From NCBI GenBank assembly GCA_035687255.1, contig DASRYI010000216.1:1-28394 (forward strand): a stretch of DNA of 28,394 nt, in the 5' to 3' direction. Position numbers and translations under genes: made by a program. The notes beneath the pieces are model-generated. The model saw nothing but the letters and a program-made list of their open reading frames with translations, searched no databases and was not told the origin of the DNA. How positions within the stretch are numbered: position 1 is the first letter of the stretch; each line of letters begins with the position of its first letter. The stretch is from JAKEHA01 sp035687255 (GTDB lineage Bacteria; Krumholzibacteriota; Krumholzibacteriia; WVZY01; JAKEHA01). Shown here one piece after another: positions 20,704-28,394 of the stretch.

Positions 20704-23328
20704 CTACTTCAGAAGCACCAGCTTTCTCGTCTGCGCGACTGTCCCCGCCTTCATGCGCGACATGTACACACCGCTGGCCACGGGATTTCCAAACTGATCG
20801 CGGCCGTTCCATTCGACGCTGTACCATCCCGCCGGTTTCGACTCGTCGACAAGCGTCCGAACCAACCGTCCCATTGCGTCATAGATGGTAATGTTCACGC
20901 GTTGCGCCGACGCCAGTTGGTATTCGATGGTCGTGGCGGGATTGAACGGGTTGGGATGGTTCTGGCCCAGCTGCGTCGCGCCCGGCGTGCCAGTCTTCGG
21001 CCCGACGGCGGTTGCGGCACACGGCTGGCTCTCAATGGTATTGAGCACCGTGTTGGTGGCCACCGGATCATTGAAATCGAAGAAGATCTGGGCCGTATTC
21101 TGGATCGCCGTGCCATCCGCAAGCCCGGGCTTCGGATCGATGGAAAAGATGACATACCCCGTCCGGTCGCCCGATCCAGTCGTTCCCGGCAGTTCGATAC
21201 CGTCGAAGTTCACCACCAGCACGTTGTCGGACTCAATCTGCCATGCGGTAACCGTGTGACTCGACCCCACAATGGACAGCGTGCTCAGATCCAGATTGGT
21301 GTTGTCGAGCGTGCTTTCCACACGGATATTGTGCGCCGTTCCCGTCCCCACATTCTCAAAGAGAATGGTATAGACCATGGGCTCGTCGCCCACGATCTCT
21401 CCGTTCTGGCCGCACCCCTGTGGCTTCACGCTCAGTTCGTTGGGATCACACGAGCACGCGTCGTTTTCCGTCAACGATGCAATGAGCGTTCCATCGCACA
21501 CGTCGTTGAGTTGGTCTGATGACGTGTACGGCCCACCCGAAGCCGGTGTGGCGTGGACCTTGATCACGCACGTCTGTCCCGGATACATCGGCGCGTCCAG
21601 GTGCACCTCACGGTTCGAAGGCCCCGTGTTGTCCACTGTGACGGGGAAATCACTCGTGACGGAAGAAATCGCATTGGCAAACGCGGAGGGAAGGTTGATT
21701 GAAAACGTCTTGCCCGACGGAATCGGCATCGTGGACGTCGGCTCCGACTTCACGGTAAACAGGTACTCGTGTTCGTAGCCGGGACACGGAGTAACCATGT
21801 GGGCCGTGCCGGCCGGGCACGGTGGTCCCAGGTGCAGCCCGTTGGACACGATGCCCACAGTGGCATAACACTGCGGATAGGCCGCCGTGTGGAGCGCTAT
21901 ATCGGGTCCCACCGTGTTCTGATTCTCATAGACGTCCACCCCGTAACTGGGGTTCTCACAGCTCGACAATGACCAGGGATCGTTCGCGACCGGAACCCAG
22001 CTCACATCATAGTAGCCCTCAGGTAGCGAGAACGAGTAGTTGCCCGCCTGATCCGTGAATGTGATGTATCCGCCCGGACTAGCCTGGACCATTCGACCGG
22101 CGAGATAATAGTCCGTTCCCACGTCGAACGAGCAGTCATCGCCGAAATCGGCGTACACCTTGCCGGTGAGCGTACCCACCGGCCGCATGGCGAAATCCAC
22201 ACCGGTGGATACTGTATTGTTCGTGACGTTGATCACGCGCTCGTAGGTCTGGCAGTCCGACACCAGCTTCCAGGGATCATTGGCACCCGGTGCCAGTTGT
22301 ACGGTGTACTGCCCCGTGGGCAGATAGAACGAATAGTCTCCCGACGCATCGGTCGTCGTTATGTATGGTCCAGGCGTCGCCTGAACCACACGACCCGCGA
22401 GCGCATAATCCGTCCCCGAGTCGAACGAGCAATCGTTTCCGTAGTCGGCATAGACCTGCCCCTCGATGGAGCCGACCGGCTGCGCTCCCGGGCAGCCACC
22501 CGGCGCCGGAGTCGGTCCGTTGATTCCAATATTGGTTCGCGTGTCGAACGAGTGGCTCTCCGGCGCCCCGATGGTGGTCCAGCGCGTCTTTCCCCAGTTG
22601 TTGTACAGCGTCCCAAGAGAGATGCTGGCCGGATTGGTGTCGAGCAGGGTGTAATGGATCTCTCCCACCAGGACCGATCCGGTCCCCTGCGGCGCAGCGA
22701 ATCGAACAAACTGCCAGCCGGGACCGCCACCCGAGTACAGTGCCGATGACGTCGTGTAGTCGAGCGTCACGTTCGAAGACGCCGTCAACACGTACTCCAC
22801 GAAGACCGCCTGAGAGGCGTTCTGCATGATGACGTAGGCGGTCTGCGGTCCCGTTGACTGCGAGGCATTGTTGACAACGGAACTGGAACTGAATGACAGG
22901 GAGATGGTTCCTTCGCACACCTCCGGGACGGGCACACCGCTGCACGGCGTGACCGTGTACCCGGTCGTGGCGCCAAGAAACGAAAAATCCATGGCACCAA
23001 CGTACTGGTCATTGTTGAAGTCACCGCTGTATCCGGGTCCGGTGGCGCCGTATTCATCCAGGAAGAGCGCCCAGTCAAGACCATCCACCAGACAATCGTG
23101 GTTCATCTCGGGTCGCGCGGTCGCCGCGGGCCCGCCGGGCGTTACCCAGCCGCCCGTGGCCGTGACGGCATCTCGTCCGCAGTATTCACCCGGGTCCCAC
23201 TGGTCGTCGTGACACACGTAGCTCGCAACGACCGGTGGCTTGACAGCCAGAACACGTTGGGAGCCACTGAGGGTAGAAAGTGCACACACCAGAACAACCA
23301 GAACCGGCACGTAACGGCGGAGCGACAT
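20704..23328 (-). CDS. Large secreted multidomain surface protein with FlgD-type sorting domain
   Basis: The 874-residue protein has a signal peptide at about 1-28. Residues about 77-125 have two DxNxDxxxxxxD-like segments (NHDCLVDGLDWALF and GDFNNDQYVGAMDFSF) resembling a dockerin-type calcium-binding pair. Residues 140-270 form a beta-rich domain. Two tandem Cna-B/SdrD-like units start at GSIEGQVYADYGNDCSFD (286) and GTLTGKVYADFGDDCSFD (385). A DUF11/DUF7619-like domain at about 620-770 has SCDPNELSVKPQG, FENVGTGTAHNIRV and AQIFFDFNDPV. The FlgD-like domain at about 787-874 has HPNPFNP and ends TRKLVLLK. It starts at ATG 23328 with an AGTCGGAGG ribosome site and a good upstream promoter. 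It is likely a surface or adhesion protein. Confidence 0.87.
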   Translation of the reverse strand: MSLRRYVPVLVVLVCALSTLSGSQRVLAVKPPVVASYVCHDDQWDPGEYCGRDAVTATGGWVTPGGPAATARPEMNHDCLVDGLDWALFLDEYGATGPGYSGDFNNDQYVGAMDFSFLGATTGYTVTPCSGVPVPEVCEGTISLSFSSSSVVNNASQSTGPQTAYVIMQNASQAVFVEYVLTASSNVTLDYTTSSALYSGGGPGWQFVRFAAPQGTGSVLVGEIHYTLLDTNPASISLGTLYNNWGKTRWTTIGAPESHSFDTRTNIGINGPTPAPGGCPGAQPVGSIEGQVYADYGNDCSFDSGTDYALAGRVVQATPGPYITTTDASGDYSFYLPTGQYTVQLAPGANDPWKLVSDCQTYERVINVTNNTVSTGVDFAMRPVGTLTGKVYADFGDDCSFDVGTDYYLAGRMVQASPGGYITFTDQAGNYSFSLPEGYYDVSWVPVANDPWSLSSCENPSYGVDVYENQNTVGPDIALHTAAYPQCYATVGIVSNGLHLGPPCPAGTAHMVTPCPGYEHEYLFTVKSEPTSTMPIPSGKTFSINLPSAFANAISSVTSDFPVTVDNTGPSNREVHLDAPMYPGQTCVIKVHATPASGGPYTSSDQLNDVCDGTLIASLTENDACSCDPNELSVKPQGCGQNGEIVGDEPMVYTILFENVGTGTAHNIRVESTLDNTNLDLSTLSIVGSSHTVTAWQIESDNVLVVNFDGIELPGTTGSGDRTGYVIFSIDPKPGLADGTAIQNTAQIFFDFNDPVATNTVLNTIESQPCAATAVGPKTGTPGATQLGQNHPNPFNPATTIEYQLASAQRVNITIYDAMGRLVRTLVDESKPAGWYSVEWNGRDQFGNPVASGVYMSRMKAGTVAQTRKLVLLK

Positions 23329-23415
23329 GGCCGTTTCCTCCGACTGAGATGAGGCAATGCGGAAAGGTGATGTTCGGCGGGCTGCGGCCCGATGGATAGC
23401 AAAGCTGTAGGCGGA

Positions 23416-23445
23416 ATTATCTCACTGAGGAATGTGCACGGTCAA
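23416..23445 (-). promoter_or_regulatory. Promoter of the 874-residue surface-protein gene
   Basis: On the minus strand TTGACC (23445-23440), an 18-base spacer and GATAAT (23421-23416) each match consensus at five of six positions. The predicted start lies about 80 bases before the ATG. Confidence 0.6.
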
Positions 23446-23544
23446 GCGCGCCCCGTGGACAGCGGACACGACGGGGTGATACCCCGACGGCGAGCACAGA
23501 ATAGTATGCAGTTATCACATGTCGCGCACAAACGCGTCCCCAAT

Positions 23545-23558
23545 CGGACGCGCGTCCG
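23545..23558 (-). terminator. Palindrome directly after the second Kelch-like gene
   Basis: CGGACGCGCGTCCG is a perfect 14-base palindrome ending 3 bases before the stop codon of the Kelch-like gene (minus strand). It occupies the same place as the hairpin after the paralogous gene at 17941. There is no clear U-tract. Confidence 0.35.
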
Positions 23559-23560
23559 CA

Positions 23561-25903
23561 CTATTTCAGGAGCACGATCTTCTGCGTGGACGTGAAGCTT
23601 CCCGAACTCAGCCGGCAGAAGTAAACGCCTGACGCCGCCACATCACCGGCCGCACTCCTGCCGTCCCACACCACGGTGTGTGCCCCACCCGTCGTCCATT
23701 CACGCAGCAGCGTCTTCACCACACGGCCCGAGACGTCGTAAACAACCAGCGTCGCATCGCCGTCCTTCTGGAGTTCGAAGGGAATCGTGACGCGCGGGTT
23801 GAAGGGATTCGGGTAGCACGGTTTGAGCGCGTTGATCGCAGGTGCGCCTGCGCCCGTCGTGGCGGGATCGCCCCAGGTGAGCACCCACGCGTCGTTGAGC
23901 GAGTTGTAAAAGTAACGGCCGCCGAAAACCACCATGCGATCGCGCACCGGATCGTACATTACCGAGTGCAGGTCCTCGCCGAACGGCCCCCATCCCCCGC
24001 CGGGCGAAAGCGGCTGCCACTCCAGGGTTCCCGAGAGCGAGAGCGCGAAGACATTGTCGGTCGCGTCCAATCCGCGGAACAGAATCATGCGGTCGCGCAC
24101 CGGGTCGTACATCAGCCGTGCGTTGTAGCGCGGCGACGGGGACGGTCCGGACGGAACCAGGCGTTCCCATTCCGGCGTTCCCGAGAGCGGCAGACTCCAC
24201 ACTTCCTGGTTGCTCTTCTCACCGAACAACAAGAGGCGGTCGCGCCTGGGATCGTAGATGGCGTCGCTGCCTCCCGGGACGGGCTGGCTGGCGATGGCGT
24301 CGAGCGGCTTCCACGCTTCCACCGGAGAGAGCGAGAGCGTCCACACCGCATTGTCCGGGCCGAGCACCACCACGCGATGCTGGTGCGAATCGTACACCGC
24401 GGCCGACGTGTACGCGGGCGCGCTGCCGCCCGGGTCCAGTTGCTTCCATTGTAGTGCTCCCTGCAGCGGAAGCGACCACGCACCATCGGCGAGCACAATC
24501 AGGCGGTCGCCCGCCGGGTCGTAGACCGCATCCACGTCGCCCCCCGGTGGCGCCGGCCCCGCGGGATGCAGTTCGGTCCAGGTGGGTCGCGAGTCGAGTG
24601 AGCACGCCCACAACTCATCGCTATCGACCCACGGGTCGCTGCGTCCGCCGTACATCAGCATGCGGTCGCGGCGCGGGTCGTAAACGGCGGCGTGTCCGTA
24701 CCGCGGCGACGGCGAGGTGCCGTTGAGCGCCGACCACTCCAGTGCTCCGTCCAGAGCCAACCCCCACACATCCGGTGAATCGGGCGGACCATGACTGAAC
24801 TGCGCGCCCGCGAACACCACCATGCGTTTGCGCTTCGAATCGTAGATGGCGGTGTGAAACGAACGCCGCATGGGTGTCACCACGGGACTGAGCTGCTGCC
24901 AGCTGTTCGCGTTCGCAAACGACAGCCACCACAGGTCGCTCAGGTTATGGTAATTGGAGCCCGCGTACAGAATCATGCGGTCGCGCACCGGATCGTAGAT
25001 GGCGGTGGCGCCGAACCGTCCCTGCGGTGGGATTGCGTGCGTCTCGACCTGTTCCCATCGAGGATCGCCCGACAGCGCAATCGCCCACGTGTCGGTCGGC
25101 AGCGGCCAGTCGTCGTTTACGCCCCCCCAGATGACCATGCGGTCGCGCAGCGAATCGTAGATGACCACCGGCCACGCCGCGTCCGCCGGTCCGGTTCCGT
25201 CGATGGTGAGCTGCGTCCACGCGGGAGGGTCCGAGAGCGACAGCGCCCAGACACGTTCCGGTCCGTCGTACACGATGGCGCGATCGCGCACCGGGTCGTA
25301 GATCATGCGACCGACACTGCTCGGTCCCGTTCCGGCGGGAGACAGATGCGTCCATCTGGGTGTGCCCGAGAGTGACAGCGACCACAGGTCGTCGAAGTTG
25401 GTGCCGAACGTCCAGCCCCCGAAGATGAGCAGGCGGTCGCGCACCGGATCGTAGATGCCGGAAGCGTACGAGCGCGCTGTGGGTGCGTCGCCGGCCGGCG
25501 TGAGATGTGTCCACGCGTGCGCGTCGTGCATCGACAGCGACCACACATCGGCGCAGAAGCGGCTGTTGTCGTCGCCCCCGAACACCAGCATGCGGTCGCG
25601 GGAGGGATCGTAAACGGAAACGTGGCCTTCGAGGCTCGAGATGCTCAGGTGCGACCAGACGCCGTCCTGTTTGGGATCGCCGGTAGTGGCGGTAGCGCCG
25701 GCGTGTGTCGGGGCATTGCGCATGGCGCGCTCGGCGCGCGCGCGTTCCAGCGTTTCGATCCAGAGCTGTGTGTGTGCGGTGGCGGTGGTTGCGTGTGCTT
25801 GCGTAGCGGCACGAGCCAGCGGGCTGGCCGTCAGGACCACCAATATTGAGAGAAGGACGATCACCGATGCGTGGCCGCGTAGAATGTCAGGCGAAGGATG
25901 CAT
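23561..25903 (-). CDS. Secreted 12-repeat Kelch-like protein with FlgD-type sorting domain (second copy)
   Basis: The 780-residue paralogue of the 17941-20475 product has a signal peptide at about 12-33 (VIVLLSILVVLTASPLARA) and an Ala/Thr-rich linker. Twelve Kelch-like repeats follow with cores such as VYDPSRDRMLVFGG, IYDPVRDRMILYAG and MYDPVRDRMVVFGG. A FlgD-like domain then has CYPNPFNPRVTI, LVVYDVSGRVV, SGVYFCRL and the terminal TQKIVLLK. Unlike its twin it lacks the HYR-like domain between the repeats and the sorting domain. Several repeats have lost the FGG end (for example VYDPAGDRLIVLAD and VYDSHQHRVVVLGP). The ATG at 25903 has GAGGGG upstream. It is probably exported and attached to the outer surface. 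Its ligand is unknown. Confidence 0.88.
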   Translation of the reverse strand: MHPSPDILRGHASVIVLLSILVVLTASPLARAATQAHATTATAHTQLWIETLERARAERAMRNAPTHAGATATTGDPKQDGVWSHLSISSLEGHVSVYDPSRDRMLVFGGDDNSRFCADVWSLSMHDAHAWTHLTPAGDAPTARSYASGIYDPVRDRLLIFGGWTFGTNFDDLWSLSLSGTPRWTHLSPAGTGPSSVGRMIYDPVRDRAIVYDGPERVWALSLSDPPAWTQLTIDGTGPADAAWPVVIYDSLRDRMVIWGGVNDDWPLPTDTWAIALSGDPRWEQVETHAIPPQGRFGATAIYDPVRDRMILYAGSNYHNLSDLWWLSFANANSWQQLSPVVTPMRRSFHTAIYDSKRKRMVVFAGAQFSHGPPDSPDVWGLALDGALEWSALNGTSPSPRYGHAAVYDPRRDRMLMYGGRSDPWVDSDELWACSLDSRPTWTELHPAGPAPPGGDVDAVYDPAGDRLIVLADGAWSLPLQGALQWKQLDPGGSAPAYTSAAVYDSHQHRVVVLGPDNAVWTLSLSPVEAWKPLDAIASQPVPGGSDAIYDPRRDRLLLFGEKSNQEVWSLPLSGTPEWERLVPSGPSPSPRYNARLMYDPVRDRMILFRGLDATDNVFALSLSGTLEWQPLSPGGGWGPFGEDLHSVMYDPVRDRMVVFGGRYFYNSLNDAWVLTWGDPATTGAGAPAINALKPCYPNPFNPRVTIPFELQKDGDATLVVYDVSGRVVKTLLREWTTGGAHTVVWDGRSAAGDVAASGVYFCRLSSGSFTSTQKIVLLK

Positions 25904-25915
25904 AGCAATTCCCCT

Positions 25916-25929
25916 CGTGCATATGCACG
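25916..25929. promoter_or_regulatory. Perfect 14-bp palindrome in the leader of the second Kelch-like gene
   Basis: CGTGCATATGCACG lies between the predicted transcript start and the ribosome site, directly after the conserved AGTCGGGGG. It could be an RNA hairpin or a protein site. The twin gene has a GC-only partial palindrome in the same place. Confidence 0.5.
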
Positions 25930-25944
25930 CCCCCGACTGAATCG

Positions 25945-25973
25945 AGGCTACGTCCGGTCCTGTGGGCGGTCAA
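25945..25973 (-). promoter_or_regulatory. Promoter of the second Kelch-like gene
   Basis: On the minus strand TTGACC (25973-25968), a 17-base spacer and TAGCCT (25950-25945) are followed six bases later by AGTCGGGGG (25938-25930). The -10 is poor. The matching position of AGTCGGGGG in the twin gene supports the call. Confidence 0.45.
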
Positions 25974-25989
25974 GGAGTTTTCGGAGAGT

Positions 25990-26460
25990 CTACGCGTCGA
26001 GCAGGAGTGCTTTCACGATCTCGCGCGTCTTCTCGTAGATCAGTGGATCTTTGCTGGCGCGCGGCCCCGCCACATTGAGCGTGTCGCCGCTGAGCGTGGC
26101 GAGCCAGGCGCGGATGGTGCGCACGGCGTCGTCGATGGCGGCGGCATCGAGGTCCACGTACAGGACCGGCTTCCCCAGTTCGCGCGCAACCTCCTGCGTG
26201 AACGCCGAACCGCCCGTCAGCGGGCCGTGCGCGAGGATGAGCGTGGCGTCGGAGTCGCGCACGTTCCAGCGCGTGCGCGTTTCGTATTCGTCGCCGTCGG
26301 TCTCGCGGAGGTTGGGATAACGGTCGGCAATGCGGCCGTCCTCGGCCCTGCGCCCGCGCGGCACCCAGCCGCCGGTGGGAGCGCCAAGTTCGAGAGCGGC
26401 ATCCAGGGCGGCCCGGTCAGCGCCGGTCTGGGCTCCGGAGACGATGCGACGCGGGATCAT
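25990..26460 (-). CDS. SLOG/YpsA-like putative molybdenum carrier protein
   Basis: The 156-residue Rossmann-like protein has the N-terminal nucleotide-binding motif IVSGAQTGADRAALDAALELG, then PTGGWVPRGRRAEDG, RYPNLRET, RTRWNVRDSDATLIL and GPLTGGSAFTQEVARELGKP. This order is characteristic of the family annotated as putative molybdenum carrier (MoCo_carrier). The family belongs to the SLOG superfamily, whose members sense or process nucleotide-derived ligands. Actual molybdenum cofactor binding here is not shown by the sequence. The ATG at 26460 faces away from the beta-helix gene. The stop is about 86 bases before the second Kelch-like gene, so read-through into that gene is possible. Confidence 0.85.
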   Translation of the reverse strand: MIPRRIVSGAQTGADRAALDAALELGAPTGGWVPRGRRAEDGRIADRYPNLRETDGDEYETRTRWNVRDSDATLILAHGPLTGGSAFTQEVARELGKPVLYVDLDAAAIDDAVRTIRAWLATLSGDTLNVAGPRASKDPLIYEKTREIVKALLLDA

Positions 26461-26555
26461 GCACGGGAGGGTAGCACAGGGTTCGAACGCGATTCACGCC
26501 GCGGATTCGCCTTCGATGCCGCCGCACGCATTCGCCCCACCCTTCCCGGGCCCCA

Positions 26556-26584
26556 TTGCTTTCCCCACCCCGCAGGCGTATCAT
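26556..26584 (+). promoter_or_regulatory. Promoter of the beta-helix surface-protein gene
   Basis: TTGCTT (26556-26561), a 17-base spacer and TATCAT (26579-26584) precede the ATG by about 100 bases. The -10 is the same TATCAT as in the promoter of the first Kelch-like gene. Confidence 0.5.
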
Positions 26585-26680
26585 TTTGCGCGCGAATCGT
26601 CTTCTCCGTTACCGCATCCGCATTGGTCCCAGTCCCGGAGGTTTCGCCGCAAAATCTCACGATCGCCAGGAGGAATTGCC

Positions 26681-28394
26681 ATGAAACCCCTGCTGGTACT
26701 GATCGCCGCAGTCAGTCTTCTCTCAGTTCATTCCATGCTGTCTTTCGCAACCAGCCGGTATGCCTCGCCCGGATACATCCAGGCCACCATCAACGTGTCC
26801 GTCGACGGCGACAGCGTCATTCTCATTCCCGGCGTTTACAACGAGGCGGATATTGACTTCCACGGCAAAGCCATCACCGTCACGTCGCAGGCCGGGCCGG
26901 ACTACACCACCATTTCATTCTGGAGCTCGGGCCCGGAGGAGGGCGGAAGTGGGATTCACCATGATGGCTTCCTGTTCCAGAGCGGTGAAGGCCCGGGCAG
27001 CGTGCTTTCCGGAATCACGGTGGAAGCCCGCATCGTGTGCCATACCGGCGCCTGGAGCATTGACGTCCTGTGCGACGGAAGCTCGCCGACCATCCAGAAC
27101 ATGCGCCTTCGTTTCGGCACCGAGCTGGTCCGTTGCAGCAATGGCGCCAGCCCCACCGTTCGCCATTGCGAACTGATCGGTGATACTTACGCCGGCTGCT
27201 ATATTGGTCACTACGGCGAGGACAATGCCATTACGTGCACCGATTCCTCGCCGGTCATTGTCGACAACACCATCACGCGCTGCGGCGGTCTATGGGGGCC
27301 AGCCATACTCTGCATGGGAGGATCGCCTCTCATCGAGCGCAACCTCATTTTCGATAACGCCGGCGGCATCATGGTCAACGCGGGTACCCCCGTGCTGTCC
27401 AACAACACGGTCGTGAATACGGGCTTCGGCGGCGGTGTGTGGTGCCGGGGCGGCAACCCTGTGATCGAGCGCTGCATTCTGGCGTTCAACCGGGGTGGTG
27501 GCATCGTGTGCGAGGGCGACGCCAGCCCGACCTGCGCCTGCAACGACCTGTACGGGAACACCGAGGGCACCGCTGACTCCCTGTGCGGAACCGATGCCGG
27601 CGGCAACTTTTCCGCAGACCCGGTTTTCTGCAGTGGATCCTATCGGATCGACATGAGCTCGCCGTGCATGCCGATGTCGAGCCCGTGCGGACAGCTGGTC
27701 GGAGCCCTGCCCGCCGGCTGCGGCGCGAACCTCATCACCATGACACGCCCGGTCGACATGACCATCCCCGCCGGCTCGCAGATCTCCAGCATCACGCTGA
27801 TCGGATTTTCCATCACCAACGTCGACGCGGCGACGCGCACAATTCGGTGGGAGGTCATGTCGCCCGGATTGCTTCATCTCGACGACCGCGGCGATTCCCG
27901 GTCGCTCAACGGCACGCGCATGCTTGCACCCGGTGAAAAGTACATCCCGCCGATGCCGGCGCTCGACATCCCGGTGCTGCGAACACGCTGCGAGCAACCA
28001 ATAACCTACTCGGTGTGGGTCGACGATGTCCCGGCGCTCTTCGTCGAGACCACCGTGTGTGTGGTGGAGCCACCCGTCCCCGTCCTCATCACCTCGTTCG
28101 ACGCGCGCGCGGTGCAGGGCGGCATTGCGCTCTCGTGGGTGCTGAATGCCGATCCCACGGTGAAGGGCTTCCGCATTCATCGCAGCCTCGCGGGCGGCGG
28201 TGACGCGCGGGCGCTGGGGAGTGGCATGCTTGCGCCGTCAGCGCGAAGCTATCAGGACCGCGATGTGGTTCCCGGGCAGTCGTATGCCTACGTACTCACC
28301 GTGGTTCTCACCAACGGGGACGAATTCACGTCACCGCGCGCGGAGGTGCAGGCGGGGCACTTCCGTCTGGCGCTGGAGCAGAACACCCCGAATC
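26681..28394 (+). CDS. Secreted right-handed beta-helix protein with Fn3-like and sorting domains, 3' end outside window
   Basis: The frame is open from ATG 26681 (AGGAGG ribosome site 7 bases upstream) to the window edge, giving 571 residues. A signal peptide is followed by a polysaccharide-lyase-like parallel beta-helix (about 25-330). Its features are YIQATINVSVDGDSVILIPGVYNE, ITVTSQAGPDYTTI and repeated rungs such as SPTIQN, SPVIVDNTITRCGG, GSPLIERNLIFDNAGG and GNPVIERCILAFN. A beta-sandwich (about 345-460) and a fibronectin-like domain (ITSFDARAVQGGIALSWV, FRIHRSLAGG) follow. The last visible residues, ALEQNTPN, are the start of the PNPFNP sorting domain. It is probably a surface or extracellular protein. 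Lyase activity is not implied, since similar helices often only bind. Confidence 0.88.
   Translation, partial: MKPLLVLIAAVSLLSVHSMLSFATSRYASPGYIQATINVSVDGDSVILIPGVYNEADIDFHGKAITVTSQAGPDYTTISFWSSGPEEGGSGIHHDGFLFQSGEGPGSVLSGITVEARIVCHTGAWSIDVLCDGSSPTIQNMRLRFGTELVRCSNGASPTVRHCELIGDTYAGCYIGHYGEDNAITCTDSSPVIVDNTITRCGGLWGPAILCMGGSPLIERNLIFDNAGGIMVNAGTPVLSNNTVVNTGFGGGVWCRGGNPVIERCILAFNRGGGIVCEGDASPTCACNDLYGNTEGTADSLCGTDAGGNFSADPVFCSGSYRIDMSSPCMPMSSPCGQLVGALPAGCGANLITMTRPVDMTIPAGSQISSITLIGFSITNVDAATRTIRWEVMSPGLLHLDDRGDSRSLNGTRMLAPGEKYIPPMPALDIPVLRTRCEQPITYSVWVDDVPALFVETTVCVVEPPVPVLITSFDARAVQGGIALSWVLNADPTVKGFRIHRSLAGGGDARALGSGMLAPSARSYQDRDVVPGQSYAYVLTVVLTNGDEFTSPRAEVQAGHFRLALEQNTPN

Larger units (their letters stand above)
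23329..23560. other. Intergenic region upstream of the 874-residue surface-protein gene
   Basis: This 232-base gap holds the promoter for the downstream gene (listed separately) and a palindrome just after the stop of the second Kelch-like gene. No additional gene is seen. Confidence 0.6.

Noticed and set aside
26682..27211. Alternative frames over the beta-helix gene, including a long minus-strand frame at 27290-28180
   Set aside because: The plus frame from 26681 has a strong ribosome site, signal peptide, helix rungs and the sorting-domain start. The others lack these.
1..28394. tRNA, rRNA, riboswitch or prophage genes
   Set aside because: I looked for cloverleaf-like arms, conserved rRNA words, known riboswitch cores and phage structural motifs in the intergenic regions and saw none. 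A covariance-model search could still find divergent examples.

Overview
The window is high-GC bacterial DNA (about 60-65% GC by eye). It carries about 19 protein genes, nearly all on the minus strand, and no rRNA, tRNA or CRISPR array that I can recognise. Four neighbouring secreted proteins carry or approach the 'PNPFNP' FlgD-like C-terminal sorting domain. There is also a PorV/FadL-like outer-membrane protein, a TonB/ExbBD set and several lipoproteins. Together these suggest a Gram-negative member of the FCB-related candidate phyla (Eisenbacteria or Krumholzibacteriota type). That placement is inference from domain style, not a phylogeny.

Layout. (1) 1-818, minus: 3'-truncated HELSH zinc metallopeptidase. 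(2) 819-1100: first cluster of an 82-bp palindromic repeat family. (3) 1101-9311, minus: nine tightly packed or overlapping genes, read from the high-coordinate end: sugar-type ABC ATPase, SAM methyltransferase, TonB, ExbB/TolQ, ExbD/TolR, lipoprotein, outer-membrane beta-barrel, TPR lipoprotein, mnmA. (4) 9460-10545: HNH endonuclease-like protein with its own promoter. (5) 10546-10869: intergenic region with tandem terminators. (6) 10870-13879: L-lysine 6-aminotransferase and a YtcJ-type amidohydrolase. (7) 13880-14312: second repeat cluster and a terminator. (8) 14313-14690: small exported protein of unknown function. (9) 15047-16882, plus: GspE/PilB-type secretion ATPase with a possible sigma-54 promoter. 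(10) 16887-17293: MazF toxin with a putative 26-residue antitoxin ORF and a palindromic operator candidate. (11) 17337-17846: DUF1579-like secreted protein. (12) 17941-25903, minus: three large secreted proteins, two of them twin 12-repeat Kelch-like proteins flanking a multidomain protein. (13) 25990-26460: SLOG/molybdenum-carrier-like protein. (14) 26681-end, plus: beta-helix surface protein cut by the window edge just inside its sorting domain.

How the genes fit together. The long minus-strand operon reads as an envelope module (energy transduction, lipoproteins, beta-barrel) with housekeeping mnmA at its end. The right half is a surface-protein island whose products probably share one export and anchoring route. 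The least explained signals are three. The first is the structured repeat family, with its conserved apical loop and a compensatory base change between copies. The second is the shared transcript leader of the twin Kelch genes. The third is the tiny ORF with an operator upstream of mazF.
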